DNA of 64,000 bases from Gamarada debralockiae (GCA_002803225.1 NXFV01002036.1:26122-90121), one strand, 5' to 3'; positions 34,206 through 47,063 are shown, numbered from the stretch's first letter. Program-made: numbers and translations. The notes: generated by a model from the letters alone, not told the origin.

Positions 34206-36817
34206 TTATACGTGATGTTCAATCTCCGGCTTTTTCCGTCCAATAATCCTTTCCCACCACTTCAACGAGCCATCCTGAACCTGCGCTGCCTCCATTTTGT
34301 CCGTCGAACCAATAACCTCAATTTCATGCGTATCCTCCTTCCCTCGTCCTCGCCCCGAATCGCTGTCCGTAACAGCCACAGCATCAACCACATTTTGCCT
34401 CGCTTGAGCACCCGAACCCGAAGCTTCTTTCCCAGTATGCTCTTGCAAAGTCGAAGCCGACTCGCCCCTAACATGTTTAATTTGCGCCTTTCTGATCGCC
34501 TGCGCTTGTGTAGCCGACAACGATCTCCTCTTATTTCTTGCAATCTCTACTTCTGCTCACCCATCAATACCTAGTTCTCAAAACAGAGAAGATTCCGTAG
34601 CTTACCTTCAGTACTGAGTGTCTTTGGCATTTTGCGTGCTCCAGGGCTTCCAGGTGGTCCGGGTTTTGGTTTCCGAGTTACCCATGCTTGGAGCCGATAC
34701 CATTTATCTCTCCAAAACTCCATACCGGCAGAGGTGTTTAGGAAGCCGATTAGGACGAAGAATGGGACGCAAACGGTAACCATTACGACACCGAAGTTCT
34801 TGAAGTCATGTTCTGAGGGCATATTTGTCATACCAAATACAGAAGTTACGAATGTCAAAGGTAGAAAGAAGATAGAAACCTGGGAGCCGTTAATAGTTGA
34901 CTAGATTTAGGGGACTCAAGATACTTACGAGTGTCAGCAATTTAATATTATGCCCTTGCAAAATCGTCACCGCGGAGAGTTCCACACTCTTCCTACTTTC
35001 CAGAACGCTAGTCCCCGAGAAAAGCTGATCCCTCAGGGTCCTAATTTCCTTCCTTAAATCATCATTCTCATCATACAACTTTTCCAACCCTTTTATCTCT
35101 TTCTCAAAATCCTTTTTCAAAGACGCCATCCTCTTCTTCCAGTAAATGTTGCGGGGGGAGTCGACTTCGAGGATAGGCCAAAGGAATTTGTGTTTTCCTT
35201 CCCAGACTTCTTCGGTGAATGTGTCTTCGTAGGAATCGATTATCGCTTTAATGCCGTTTTTTAACATGCCTAGGGTTTGGTAGGCCCAGAAGTAGCGTCG
35301 GGAGTAGGTGAATTCTTCATCTTCGAAGAGGAGCTTGTCTCGTAGTCTGCCGTTGAACATGAAGTCCGCCTGCCAAGTCAGTTCTGTGAGTGATGTGGGA
35401 GGTTGGGCACTTACTGGAGGTGTGACAAGTTTGCTTATCTTGTTGTAGATGTCCTCAAATCGCTTCTGTGCATCCTTGAACTCCGCAAGAAGGGTTGTCA
35501 AGAACGCTTCTGGACCGTTCACATAATGTTTCGTCGAGTCATGGCTATCCATGCTATGTTTATGATCTGGGTAGCACTGGATGTTGAGAACATGCCACTA
35601 CACAATGCCACAATTAGCCAAATCGTTCTCAAGCAGAAAAGGCGCAGTCATACCGGTGCCCATGGATCATACACATATCCGTATTGAGTCTTAGCTCGTC
35701 GTGCTGCATTCTTCAACTTCTTGATATATCCTCCAGACAAAGACAAAGCCACTACAGAGCTACATCGGGAAATTGGGATGTGCTCGCTGGACTTTTTCGG
35801 GATGATATCTGTAAGCTGCCACGACATAGGAGCACAGTCATCGCCTATGACAGTGTAGTAGTCGAAGTTAAAGATGAAAGAGCGTTGGTGACGAGTGTCA
35901 GCTGAAAACGCACGACCCACGATATTGGCCTAATATTGTCTGTAAGATTGTTCCTCTTGAACGCAGAAACGGATGATTTACGGATGATGTGTCTGAAGAG
36001 ATAAGATGACTAAATATCTCATCCATATCGAATCGTTCATTCATCGTCATGTGGATAGCACCGAAAATGATTGGGGATGGTTCCCGGATAATCCTGTTTG
36101 GAGTCAGTCAAAGTCATGATAGGGCAAAATACGACTTACGATATTCGTCCAACTGCCTTGCGTTGGTCTGCTGGACCAATATTCAAATCCTACTCGGAAT
36201 ATCAGTCATTGAGATGATCTCAGAGATTCAAAGTACCCTACCTGGATGACTTACCAAATGGCAGAATCAATTGAAGTCGTCCCCGGTTTAACAACCTCAT
36301 GCCTCGACAATGGCGCTCCATCAGTCCCAACATCGAAGACAGAATAATGCGAGTTATGAGACCTATCACTCGGCGCATACTCCGGAAATAACTTCGGATC
36401 CAACAACCTCCCATTATCAATCACAGTCTCCAATATTTTCTTTCCCGACGAGTTGAATTTGTGATGTTTCAAATGATGCCGCAGATACTCATGATCAAAC
36501 GCGTAGGAAGGCAAAGGAGCCTGCACATAAAGTTCGTCATCTTCATCCGATTCGTCACTGTCGCCCGTCAGGAGAGAGCTGGGAAATGTCGCAGCCACTG
36601 AACCAGCCTTAGAAGGTTTTCGTCGCTCCGGCCTCTCAGTCTCATTGTCCACAGTTGATCGTCGTCTGCGCTTCGAAGGTCCCGGCGACGCAGGGTTGGA
36701 GTTTGCTTCAACGTTGTGCGACAGAGCCTCATGTACCAATTTGAAGGTCTCGAGGTAAGCCTTATGTTGTTCGTCAAGCTTTTTGAGGAGCTCTTGGGTG
36801 CTTGGTCCGGCCGCCAT
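34206..36817 (-). CDS. fungal CorA-like Mg2+ transporter family protein
   Basis: Seven exons (36817-36255, 36093-35982, 35929-35654, 35597-35415, 35369-34929, 34879-34606, 34552-34206) join in frame to 731 aa. Landmarks: coiled N-terminus with acidic and KRRRRS segments, DSAIW/IIREPSPIIFGAIH at the first join, CSSVVALSLSG, DSTKHYVNGPEAFLTTLL, FSGTSVLESRKSVE, HNIKLLTL, then two membrane helices around VSIFFLPLTFVTSVFGMTNM and VVMVTVCVPFFVLIGFL. GMTNM replaces the GMN loop of true CorA channels, as in the large fungal CorA-like group, so ion transport is not certain. The tail is cytosolic and basic. The first intron contains a 50-nt stretch with good splice sites that would bring a stop if included. 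Confidence 0.82.
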
Positions 36818-37365
36818 GGTGTCCGCGGTTCGTAATGTCGCACGGCGTGAAATGAAGGCAATTTAACCGATTGAGATGCATTATGAAGAGGAAAGTTCAG
36901 CTCGAGACTTCTATTTCAAAGCACTGTCGACACAGTGTTAAGCCGCCGCAAGGCTCGGCGCTTCACAGGTGATCTTTCAGCCCCGCCCGCTGGGCCCCAC
37001 CTCCCATTGCGGGCAAGGCTGTTGCCTGTCACTGTCAGACCTCAAATCGTGAGATGGGCGCTACGTGTCGCAGAGGGAGAAATACTTTTAGGGCTAAATG
37101 CAGCTTCCGTTTCTTGTTTGAAGGTGAATGTGATTGTTAGCTGAGGAATTGCCTGTCGGTGAGTTGCTGGGCCAGTCAACGGATCGAAAAAATACCCCGC
37201 AATTCGCCCATGAGTAGCGTTGGCGGAGGATAGATATTTCAAGCCTCATGAAGCGGGAAATCATCGATTTCATAATTTGCTCGATTTGGATCGTTAGCAT
37301 TCTTTCATCTCATCCCATCCCAATCCCCAGCACCTTAAGACTCCAACGCCGCCACCGTCCCAAGT
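36818..37365. other. intergenic region
   Basis: Promoter side of the CorA-like gene and 3' flank of SRO7. A GC-rich patch at 36950-37080 stands out slightly; no gene seen. Confidence 0.45.
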
Positions 37366-40300
37366 TTAGAACCATTTCCCAGTAATGCCTCCCAGAACTA
37401 TATTCCGTTTTTGCTTTGAGACGAACTTGTTAACATCATCTGCCCATCCCGCACTGTTCTCCTGCACCTTGTCCATGCTATCTCCCATAATATTTAGCTT
37501 CTCCGTCCTCTCGTTCAATTGTCTCGTCATATACTCTCCCCATCCCTCAGTTGACCGCGTACCTGGAGCATGAGATGGTCCAGCACCACCACTCATTCGA
37601 GCAAGGCGATCTTCTTCTGCCGCCGCAGCCAACATACGTTTGCTCGGAGGTCTATCGGGTCCGCCAATGAGCAGATCCAGATCTGTAGGGCTGACATATT
37701 GGGTTCCTGTAAGCCATTGAACGTTTGAAATCGTGGGCCGTGGTGGGATCAGAGCTTGAGGATTGAAGAGCTTGTCTTGAGATTTGGGAAGTGAAAGCCC
37801 CGTACCCCAGACGCTAAGCATGGCAATTTCAGATGGACCAGTCCAACCAAAGAGATCTCCAGAGGCTGTGACAATGGCGCTGTTTATCCTCGTCTTGTCG
37901 AACATATCCAATCTGCTCATTCCGATTTCCTTCAACGCTGGAATGGAGTAGGCTCGTGTCGTGCCATCACCGAAGACGCCGACAAGGGCATGTCCACGAT
38001 CTTCGAACTCTGTCACCGCGGCAGCATCACAGAGGAACTCGTCCCATGTTTTGTGGGCGCCTTTCGCCGTCGCAGGCTTGAAAATACGAACTTCTGATTG
38101 TGTGACTACATCATGTTAGCTATGCTCTAGATTCGAATGAATAGAAACTTACCAACGACGAGTGAACCGTGAGTCTGCTGGCCACTCCTCAGTCCCGCAA
38201 CAGCTGCGCCAGTTGCAGCCGCAAGCTTTCCAGTATCAGATACGATAGGAGTAATCGACATGACTCTATCAGAGCATGACGTCGCGCCAACATATTGAGC
38301 AGTGTATCCCCCATTTTGTTGAGGCAAAATCTTGAAGGTAGCAACTTTGCCCATGTTGGTCCCAACGAAGCACGCAATACTCGAATAATTATCGCCCTCC
38401 AATGTCATAACTCCGAATTCGACCACAACTGGGAAGTCTGCTCTTCCCGATGAGCTGCTACCTCCCTTCTTGATGAAACTACTCCGTTTTTCTGCCTTAA
38501 TAAACTCGCTAATGTTAGATTGGAAGATCACAGCTGGGCCTCGAAGATCGACGATACTGAAAGTTCCGTTCTCCGATCCAACTCCCACGAACCCGACATC
38601 TGACATTTTGAGTGCGCTTATGGGTCCTTGAGCCATATCGTAAAGCACATACGGTTGCAGACCTTCTTTCAGCGAAGGCTCCGCGCGGGTGGTTATGATC
38701 GTAATGCCACCTGCGTGGACCTCGGTAGGTTGTGGTGCTTCTCTTCCGTAGAGTTTGTTTCCACCCCATCGATATATGACGACTTCGCCCGTAGCGATAC
38801 CTACACCCAACTCCCCGGTCTGACCGCCCATACTCATGCCCGTGATACAGACTTCTTCAAATCGATCAAGAGCTCTTGCAATATCTACTTGTAGTGCATT
38901 GCTGTTTTCAAGCTCATCCGCATGACCGGCATCCCAGATTCGGACTGTACCATCGCCATGTGCCATTTGAACGATATTTCTGGCTTCATACCTTCTCAGG
39001 GGCTTGGTGCCTTCAGCACCACCTCGTAACACTTGAGGTCCTTGCTGGCGATTTTCTATCATGCCGAGCCATCGTCCACGGTCAATGGCAGAGACGGTAA
39101 TTGAGGTAACGAAAGGATGCACAAATCCAATCGAAGGATGTAGCTGATTGGTAGGCGAGATGGGATGACCACTGGGGAAGCTCAAAGTAACAAGCTCTCC
39201 AGAAGTGAGTAGAGCAATAATGGCAATTGGATCCTGCGCACCAGCAAAATGAGGCGATATACGGGGCACAAGACAGAAATCAACAATCTCTGCCCCTGGA
39301 GGTGTGGGAAGAAAATGTTGGCGCTTTGCCTCAAAATGACTCGTGAGGATTGGCCACGTTGACGTCGCATAAACAGGAGTGGGGCCTAGCTCCAAAAAGG
39401 TCATGCCTTTCTGTGGGAGAGTTGTTGGAACACCTCCAGCTACGAGGATTCCAGTATCGTCAGGATTCTCTTTACAACACCACGCAATCTTGGCGAATGG
39501 CTCTTTGAGTGCGAAAGTACCTGGGGTATTACCAAAACTATTTGACTGGGTCCCAGGTTTGTCGACATGAGTATCTGTTAATGTCCTTGCCATCACAATA
39601 CGTCCGTCTTTCGGGTCCCAGAAGACAAGACTCGCATCATCGTGAGCTGTTCCAATGAAGGTCCCAGTTGGATGCCAAAAGGCCTGCGTCAGGCGCGGCT
39701 TTCGCGCGGTATCTGCTGACATAGGATCCGAATTTCCTCCAGGAGCTCCAACGGGTACCTCATACTCGAAGTATTTGATGGGCCTATTTTGTTTGAACGA
39801 GTATATAACAGCTCCTTCGGTGTATCCTATCAGCAGCTGGCCAATGTCTCGAGGATGCAATTGCATAGACACAATTGACAGCATCCGAGATCTTGGGTTC
39901 CGTTCTCTCCAGAAGTTCGGTAGTCGTAGCGGTGCCAACTTCTCCCTGTCCAGATCATACGCAATCACATCTCCATTTTGTAACGCGATGAGGGCCCAGT
40001 CGAGCATAGGATCCGTCACCAGAGCCGTCACAACGCCTGGAGGCGCATAGCTCGCAATCTTCTTCGCCAATTGTAGATCCCATATTATAACCTCGTTCTT
40101 CGAATCCAAGCTGATCAGGTGGTTGGCGCAAAATTGCAGCGTCGTCACGGACGCTCGGCGGGGCAGCGGGAAAACAACTTGAACTCGTTTCTGGCCGAAG
40201 ATGTAGATTTGTCCGCTCCCAAAAGTCGTTTCATTCGTTCCGATGGCGAGGAGAGATTGTACTGGATCATATGCTAAAGATCTAGAAGAAAAGGGTTGTC

Positions 40301-40458
40301 AGCGATGAATTCCGAGAATCCCTGGGCCTTTGAACATACCCAATTTGCGAGTTGATTCCATAACGAGCTTGATCGTCGGGAGCGAACAATCCAGGAAGGA
40401 TTCCGGCAGATAGATCATTCTGGATACCAGCTTGCTTTCCCCGAAGAAAGCCTGCCAT
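37366..40458 (-). CDS. SRO7: Sro7/Lgl family SNARE-binding exocytosis regulator
   Basis: Three exons (40458-40340, 40281-38153, 38105-37366) give 995 aa. Family members (Lgl, tomosyn, yeast Sro7/Sro77) bind the Sec9-type SNARE and the Rab Sec4 and control exocytosis at the plasma membrane. The start MAGFLRGKQAGIQNDLSAG is typical of fungal Sro7. Two WD40-type beta-propellers follow, with blades such as LAIGTNETTFGSGQIYIFG, LISLDSKNEVIIWDLQLAKK, TGTFIGTAHDDASLVFWDP and HGDGTVRIWDAGHADELENS. The C-terminus has a SNARE-like amphipathic segment (EKLNIMGDSMDKVQENSAGW) and ends in GGITGKWF. Confidence 0.9.
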
Positions 40459-41572
40459 GTTGAGTTGCGGTATTTAAAACTCGTAAGGAGAGATGGAGGG
40501 GCAGTGCTCCCTGAAATCCGACGCGCCAATTTCGTCACTTTGCAGGCATAGCAAACACACGTGACACCCCCTGACTAACAGGGCGGGGACCCTTCCGCAA
40601 AGACTTGCAAGTTCTATCAATCATCCGTTATCAATATCGAGAGGCCGATCATTGAGACCTATTATAATGAAAGTGCTCAGCCACTTCTGGACAATTCTCA
40701 AGTGAGGACAGCTGTTTACCGAGTTCAAATTCAATCCTCCATTGCCTGAAAATGCGTCCATTCAGGGGAGAGGATTGCACATTTCATGCTATTTAATCGA
40801 TCTGAGAATCTTCCGAAATACTCTATGTTTAATCAGTTAACGGGCTTCCGACTCCTCTATACTCATTATATCCGTACCACACGGACAGAGAAGCAGCGCT
40901 TTAAACCCGCGGCTTTATATCTCAAGGGGAGTGCAGCTCTTTAAAAGAAGACATGGTTAAATAACAAGTCTGTCTTTCATAAACGCTAAACGCAATGGCA
41001 ACATACTCTCACTTCGACATTCTGACGGAAGCCTACAAGGAGTGAACGCCAGATTCTTACAAATATTTTCTTCCAAAATCAGACCCAAGGGGAAGCATCC
41101 CATAATCATCAATTAGCATAGCGGCGCCTTGGTATGACCCCTTTCTCCTCCCTCATGCCGTATGAAGTCATTGCCTTGTTGATTTCTCCGCTCTGGGATG
41201 CTTTGATGCAAACCTCTTGAGGACTCCCTTGAGTTCGAAAATTAATCCTCAATGTTTCACTACAACCCCAAATCGAGTTTTGTATGCACTGTCCAATCTT
41301 CGGAGGTCAATCAAGGATCATGGATGGGTTATATCTAACTTTAGCTAGCTCTCAGTTTGGCCAGTGGAGGCCGCAACTCAATATTTATCCATTATAACCC
41401 CGCCTACTCTCCACTTTCAACCCCTCTTTTTTCATAAAGGCAATCAATCGTGGTGCTCAACAGTTAAGGATTTGAAATGCGTTATCTCGATTGTTCTACA
41501 CGCCTCACGAACCGATATTCATTTCCAGAATCTAGAACATTCAGAAGGATAACAGTAGTGGGCATTGTAACC
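40459..41572. other. 1.1-kb intergenic region
   Basis: Contains the SRO7 promoter and the 3' flank of the 2EXR gene. No gene, repeat or RNA could be supported. Confidence 0.5.
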
Positions 41573-42825
41573 TTAAGGGCAGAGAGTTATGTCCAACTTG
41601 AAGCCTGACTTCAGGTCCAGATCATAGACAGTTGAGCTGCGCTCAAGCTCCTCACCATCGGCCCAAATTGTCGCATGCTCAGGTAGCGCTGAAATATTTC
41701 GTGTGCGAAAGAACTCGTTTATCGCTTGCTCCATAGTCATCATCTCTCCAGCCTTGACCTTCAAACTTTCGTATCCTGGACATCTCAAAGAGAGCCTGGT
41801 CCGATAGCGATCCTTTTTTCTCTTGTACGCCGCCATCAAATTGTCGTATGTTCGTTTCGTTTCGAGCTCTGTGATTGTTGTCCCTTTAATAACTGGAAGT
41901 TCGAAGCGAGGGGGGTCTGTGCCTGACGATCGATATCGCTCAAGATATTCGATGTGAAAAGAGAAACGTCTCTGGTTCTCCCATTCTAGTTCCTGTCCGC
42001 GGATGCGATGCGCGACCCGCTTATCGAACTCTCGGCTGTACTCAGCATCGAGCCCTCTGGAAAACCAAAAAGACCCCTTGATATCCTTGACATCCGTTGC
42101 GACCAGCTCACCATGGTATACAGGCAGATGTTCCGAGTTCACGAGCGTAAGTGTTTTGACTTTGCCAAAATACGCCAATATCTCAGCCATCAATGGGATG
42201 CTAACACCGGAATGGCGTAGAGCAAGGTTCGTCACTTTCTTCACATCGACGCTCAGGTCTGCCAAAACATGGTTGACATCGAGATACAGCACATCGAGAT
42301 ATAGCACATCTCGATTGAAGTCAAACCAAGTCTCTGGAAATGCTGCTTCCGTTCCGAATGCTCTCGTATAGACCGATGAAGCGACGGACCATGACTCTTG
42401 GCAGACATATAAAAGTGGTATGGAGGCTGCTTGTGGTCTGAATCCAAACATTGGAGGACGCAAATTCATCGCCTCTCGTCTGCGACTGTCCTTATGGTCT
42501 GCCATAGCACTAAATTCATCTCGGCCAAAGAATCGCTTTGTGCCAGCAGGATCGGTTGCGCAGTTCGACCAAACTCGGCGGCAGCGGAAGGAGGATAATG
42601 GTCGAAATCGCAAGGAGACGATACGCGGGCCTGGCAGAGCTTCTTTCCACTACAGAAAATCCATGTCAGCTTTTGATACGAGGGATGAGGTTGAATAAAA
42701 CATTCAATTAGAGCTTGACGTACGATCATGATCCGTAGTTCCTGTGGGAGCCGCGAGAATGCCGGGAACGAGGAAGTGCTGACAGCGCCGGAAACAGGAC
42801 GCGCCTTGGGAGATGAGTTGGACAT
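41573..42825 (-). CDS. 2EXR domain protein
   Basis: Two exons (42825-42724 and 42649-41573) give 392 aa. The join across the 74-nt intron (GTACGT...TGTAG) restores the 2EXR signature: FPAFSRLPQELRIMI at the end of exon 1 and WKEALPGPRIVSLRF at the start of exon 2, followed by PLLYVCQESWSVASSVYTRAF. 2EXR proteins form a very large Pezizomycotina family of unknown function. A short in-frame duplication (VLYLD twice, about 42275-42305) suggests local slippage. The C-terminal half is charged and has a ubiquitin-like looking end (DGEELERSSTVYDLDLKSGF), which is only an impression. Confidence 0.85.
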
Positions 42826-42966
42826 CTTGCCGGAGAAATAGCTGTACTTCACAGAAGGTCTCGCAAATAGAGTTATGGGTACAGTAGCGAGAAGCGAGGT
42901 AGAATAAATAGTACCTTGAGGGCGACGCAAATTCACTCTCCAATTCACTTCGCAATTGTCAATGGC

Positions 42967-43155
42967 TCACGTCGCGATGACATAAGTAGAGGAGTTTTGT
43001 CGACAAGGATCGGGAGTCTCTGCCGGCACTGGAGTCTTCGAGGTAAACTTCGCTTTCTTATTCTGTGGACTGAAAGTAATCTCCACAGTTCGTGACTCAG
43101 AGGCCGCAAGATACCAGATTTCTCGGCGTAGTTCTGTCGGAAGTCTTTCGAACAA
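42967..43155 (-). pseudogene. truncated 2EXR gene fragment
   Basis: The 62-aa frame starts MFERLPTELRREIWYLAA and continues SRTVEITFSPQNKK, the first part of a 2EXR domain, then stops. The C-terminal hundreds of residues usual for the family are absent. It lies directly upstream of the intact 2EXR gene on the same strand, so it is probably the remains of a tandem copy. Confidence 0.6.
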
Positions 43156-43427
43156 GGGGATTTCGGATAATTAGTGGCTTTCCTCTTTGACTGGAGGATG
43201 GGAAGGGCTACGGTTGTTGTCTGGGGGAACGTGGTTGATGGGGGGTTGGGGGGTTCTCGTGATGGAGTTGAGGTTGAGATGTAGCAGATTTCGCTTGCTT
43301 GAAAGCTGCCGCCTGGACCAGGCTGACAGTCAGCCTCGCCCTAGCCAGACCCCTGAAGGATATTCACAAGCAAGGAAAAGGGAGAACGGATGGATACTAG
43401 TACCTAATATGATAAAGAAGAAAATTC

Positions 43428-44501
43428 TTAATTTCTCGTGCCTTCATCCTGTGACTTTATCTTCTCTTCCCATGGCGGATATTTACCTGTGATCAATCTC
43501 CGCGTCCATTCTTGTTCCATCTTCTCGACGTTTTTCCAAGCCTTTTGCTTCTCTCCTTCCTGGGTTGTCCCTTCGCGTTGCGTTTCCTTGCTCTCCTTAC
43601 TTTCTTCACTTTCCTCACTTTCCTCAACCCTCCTCTTTCCAAAGCTTGCCGCCAAGCTGGCCATCGATGCAAATCGGGCTTTGATGATGGCCTCTTCTCC
43701 TCTTCCCAGTAGGGCATCGCGGTTTGACTTCCAGGCTTTGTACGCCTTCTTCTCCTTGGCTGAAGACGACTTTGATGCAGCAGATTCATCTGAGAGGTAG
43801 ATATCATATTCACAAAAGTGCCAGACTCGAAGTTGATATTCGAACCCTGGATTTGGGGCAACCAGGGGGCGAGAGTCTCGTGCGAGAGCCAGAGCAGCGG
43901 AGTAATCCAGTGAAAATTTGCGCATTACTTGACAGATAGTGAAGAAAGTAGTTAGCACTGTGTTCTGGACGACTTGAAAGGGTTGTTGTTGTTGTGGAAT
44001 TGGTTTGAAGATACTCACAATATGCTATGATGATCGAGCCAGAACGTGAGATACCCTGCGTGCAGTGTACCAATACGCCAATTATCACCGGATCTCTGCT
44101 TTCAACTTCGGTTGACGTAGGGATCAAGCTAGTTTCAATCCAGTCGCATGAATCCTTCAAATGACAGAGCATGTCTTCTGTCGGATCATCATTGATATCA
44201 ATGTGCTTTATCACTATTTGATCTTTGAATGCCGCTGCATCAGTTTCAGCTTCATCTTGCAAGCTGAATTTCGGCAAGTCTTCTGGGCGGGTGATAGAAA
44301 GAATGCGAACTATGTTGAAAGATTTGAGCAAGGAAACTGAGCGGGCTGCAAAACGACTATGGAGCAGAAGTTAATTAAGTCCCACAGAGCACTCATCTCT
44401 CTAAGTCTTTTCGCAATCATTGAATGAAATACGTACTCTGATATGAACAGTCCCGGCACTGGTTTGATTTGAGAAATGCTTGTTTCTCTGAGAGACTGCA
44501 T
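43428..44501 (-). CDS. dual-specificity protein phosphatase
   Basis: Three exons (44501-44437, 44356-44019, 43927-43428) give 300 aa. The catalytic P-loop is HCTQGISRSG with nucleophile Cys120 and Arg126; the general acid is probably Asp78 or Asp79 (HIDINDDP). The short N-terminal strand (ISQIKPVPGLFISD) and the AYLMRKF helix after the P-loop follow the DSP fold, as does NPGFEYQLRVW. The C-terminal 100 residues are highly charged (EESEESEESKESKE) and lack a second domain. It may act on MAP kinases or other phosphoproteins; the substrate is unknown. An in-frame ATG at 44543 would add 14 hydrophobic residues. Confidence 0.88.
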
Positions 44502-45372
44502 CTTACCAAACTGGCAACAGATGAAATAGAAGTGCAGTAACAATGAACGGAGAGTGGTTTATGAAATGCGTCCTTTTTTTGTTTCATTTCGCCAAAGTAA
44601 TGCCATCCTCGAAGCCTAGAGGCGGTGAGAGTAAGAGGAGCTCGTAGTGTTCGATCGCTTACGCGGCGTGGGGAATTAGGCATCAATGATTTCAAGCCCA
44701 CAGCCTCACAGGATCCTATATTTTCAGCTCGGGCTTGGGGTCATGCTCTGGTAAGATTGAAGGGGGCAGTGAAAATGACGGGGATTTATGTAGAGTGCCA
44801 CCCGTTGATGTGGGCCAAACCGCAAGGGCTCAACCGCGGGGCTGCATCAACTTACGAGAAGTCCAACTTCTCGAAACCTTAGAGTAAATCTTGCATGCCA
44901 ATATCTCTCTCGAGAATTAAAGTGTCTAGCAAACACAACAGACCAACCAACTGATACGCGACTACACTTCCGCATTGCTTCATCTTTGAGGTAGAATACA
45001 AAGCTCAGAATTGCCACGTGCAAAGAGTGAATCCATTCTCTAAAACAAGATCTAGTTCTCTCATTATTGAGGCATCTTCTTTGCCGCCAAACACAAATTT
45101 AGCATGCACAAAACAAGCAACAGCGCAACAACAGTATCAACACCACAACTTGAGCTCCTTTTCACGGACTGTCCTGCCATTAAACACTTCAAATAAAGTC
45201 AAACTTCTCGCCTTGCGGAGAGTTCCCTTACACACCACAGGCTGTCCAGGATCGTCAACTCTACGTTTTTTCAGTTTCAAATCACACTCGAGCTCAACCC
45301 CGAAAAGGTAAACTTCACCATCAAAACCATTCCATCTCACAAGCTTATAGAGATTATTTTACAGCTGATAAG
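44502..45372. other. divergent intergenic region
   Basis: Promoters of the phosphatase (minus) and of the coiled-coil gene (plus). No further feature supported. Confidence 0.5.
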
Positions 45373-46336
45373 ATGCCTCCCATACCTCCACGCAAGCCTC
45401 CTAAGAAGAGAGTCAAGATCGAACGAGCGACTAATCAGCCAATCGATCTCGAAATTAGTGGCTTAATGTCTGCTGAAATCAACAAGGTTCGTAGTCTGCA
45501 GAGATTGTCGGTTCATAGCTGACAAATTTGAAATAGCTCCACCAGGAAATGGCCGAAGAATTCACTAAATTGAAAGTTGCCGCAGATCGAATGAAAAGTT
45601 TGGAGGCTCTGTTGAAGGAGTTAGACCGCCCAATACCCCGGTCGGACAACGAGGAGTTCTATGAATGGCTTGCCAAAAAACAACTGGCTGAAGAAGAACG
45701 TGCACAGAGAGAAATGAAAGAGGTTATGAGGAAAGCGAGGGAAGCCGACCCTGAAACCAGAACGGAAGAGCTCATGGATCAGTGGGAAAGGAGCGAGGCC
45801 AATCTCAGGGATCCAAGCGTCATAGCTGTCCTCATCCCCGCAATCTTTGAGAAGTACAATCTCAGATTGACAGTGAACAATTTGTGTGATTGCACACGTT
45901 CAACTATTGGGCACCCGGAACCTAACCCCACGGAAACCACGATTTGGCGCATATTGATCAGTGGAAGAGATATAGAAGCAAAACATGCATTGATGCAAGC
46001 GGCAGAGGTAATTTCTCCCAACTCCTATGAACGTGCAAGATATACGCGGCTTACAATTATATCAGGCCTCGACAGAAAACAATCTTTCGTCCAGCCCGAA
46101 AGTTAATTGAAAGCTACCACTCTCGAATCGACGGAGCTGATTTCCGACTGTTGGGCGAATTATTAGCCTTGACCCAAATCTTACCGACCGAGGACTCTCC
46201 TCAGGTAAGACGTTCCCTCCATGAATTTATGTATCGGGTGTTAATCATTATCCTCAATCAGAGCAGTTTCTGGCCAGGCGATTTTGAACATGGGTCAACG
46301 AAGCAGGCGTTAGAATTGTTCAGACAACTCTCTTAA
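45373..46336 (+). CDS. hypothetical coiled-coil protein
   Basis: Model of four exons (45373-45486, 45537-46007, 46076-46204, 46262-46336), 262 aa. The start MPPIPPRKPPKKRVKIER is basic and Pro-rich. A long charged helix follows (EEFTKLKVAADRMKSLEALL to EERAQREMKEVMRKAREADP), then a mixed domain (RDPSVIAVLIPAIFEKYN). Exons 1 and 2 are firm; the acceptor at 46075 and the last exon are less certain, because another frame after 46300 (LLMLMNAAKSEGIAEAANIL, ending near 46456) also looks coding. It could therefore be a gene with a different 3' end or a mildly damaged one. No family recognised. Confidence 0.5.
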
Positions 46337-46888
46337 TGCTGATGAATGCGGCAAAATCTGAGGGGATTGCAGAGGCGGCAAACATTTTATTTTTCAATGA
46401 CCACTCCGAGCTCCGAAAGAAGCTACCTAGATATTTCAGTCAGTTAGATGGCTGACAATTACGAAGCATAATTGCGTTGACTTCCACCTACATCATTGCC
46501 AATTGACTATCTCTGTTCGGAGTTGCTGTGATGTAAGTGTTTTCTGGTGGCTTCTCATACGTCCAAGCATTTTAACAGACGCTCAAATCATATCAAAACG
46601 CAAGGCAAGTTTTGCATGCACCGTCTACGCCCATGATTGGGAGGCCAATCACTGACCCCTTGAATTGTTGGGCGTGTAATCAGTTTAACGGGCCCTTTTG
46701 GCAAGTGGAAGATCTAGTTCGATCTTCATGAGTAACCATTTCCAATTTTTTGACATCTACTTTCAGCGCTCGTTCATTCTCAATTAAGACACTTGATCGG
46801 CATTTGACTGACAAGTGATTGAAGGGCGACACTCCCTGATCTCCTGAATTGCTCTGATTTGCAGTCATGAATCATAAGATTAGAAAAT
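46337..46888. other. intergenic region
   Basis: 3' side of the coiled-coil gene. A piece near 46840 resembles DNA at 18713, so the copied block may once have been larger than the Argonaute fragment alone. Confidence 0.4.
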
Positions 46889-47063
46889 GTGTATAACACA
46901 GAGTACAGAAATCAAGCATTTGTAACGAACCAAGGCAAGGGCCAAGGCACGGTGATGGGAGTGATGAGGGGAGGGTGAGATATACCACATTCCGAGACGG
47001 ATCATCAACCATGTTGACCTCCATCTTACCGTTTCCAGGCCTGTGAAATTTCGGAGTTGGTAT
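46889..47063 (-). pseudogene. displaced fragment of the Argonaute gene 3' end
   Basis: This stretch matches 19182-19357 at roughly 85% by eye: the last exon (MEVNM...DD), the 3' end of the last intron and about 85 bp of downstream DNA. A 2-bp loss in the coding part and a changed stop region break the frame. The presence of intron sequence shows a DNA-level copy, not a retrocopy. It lies in the same orientation as the Argonaute gene, 27 kb away. Confidence 0.85.
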
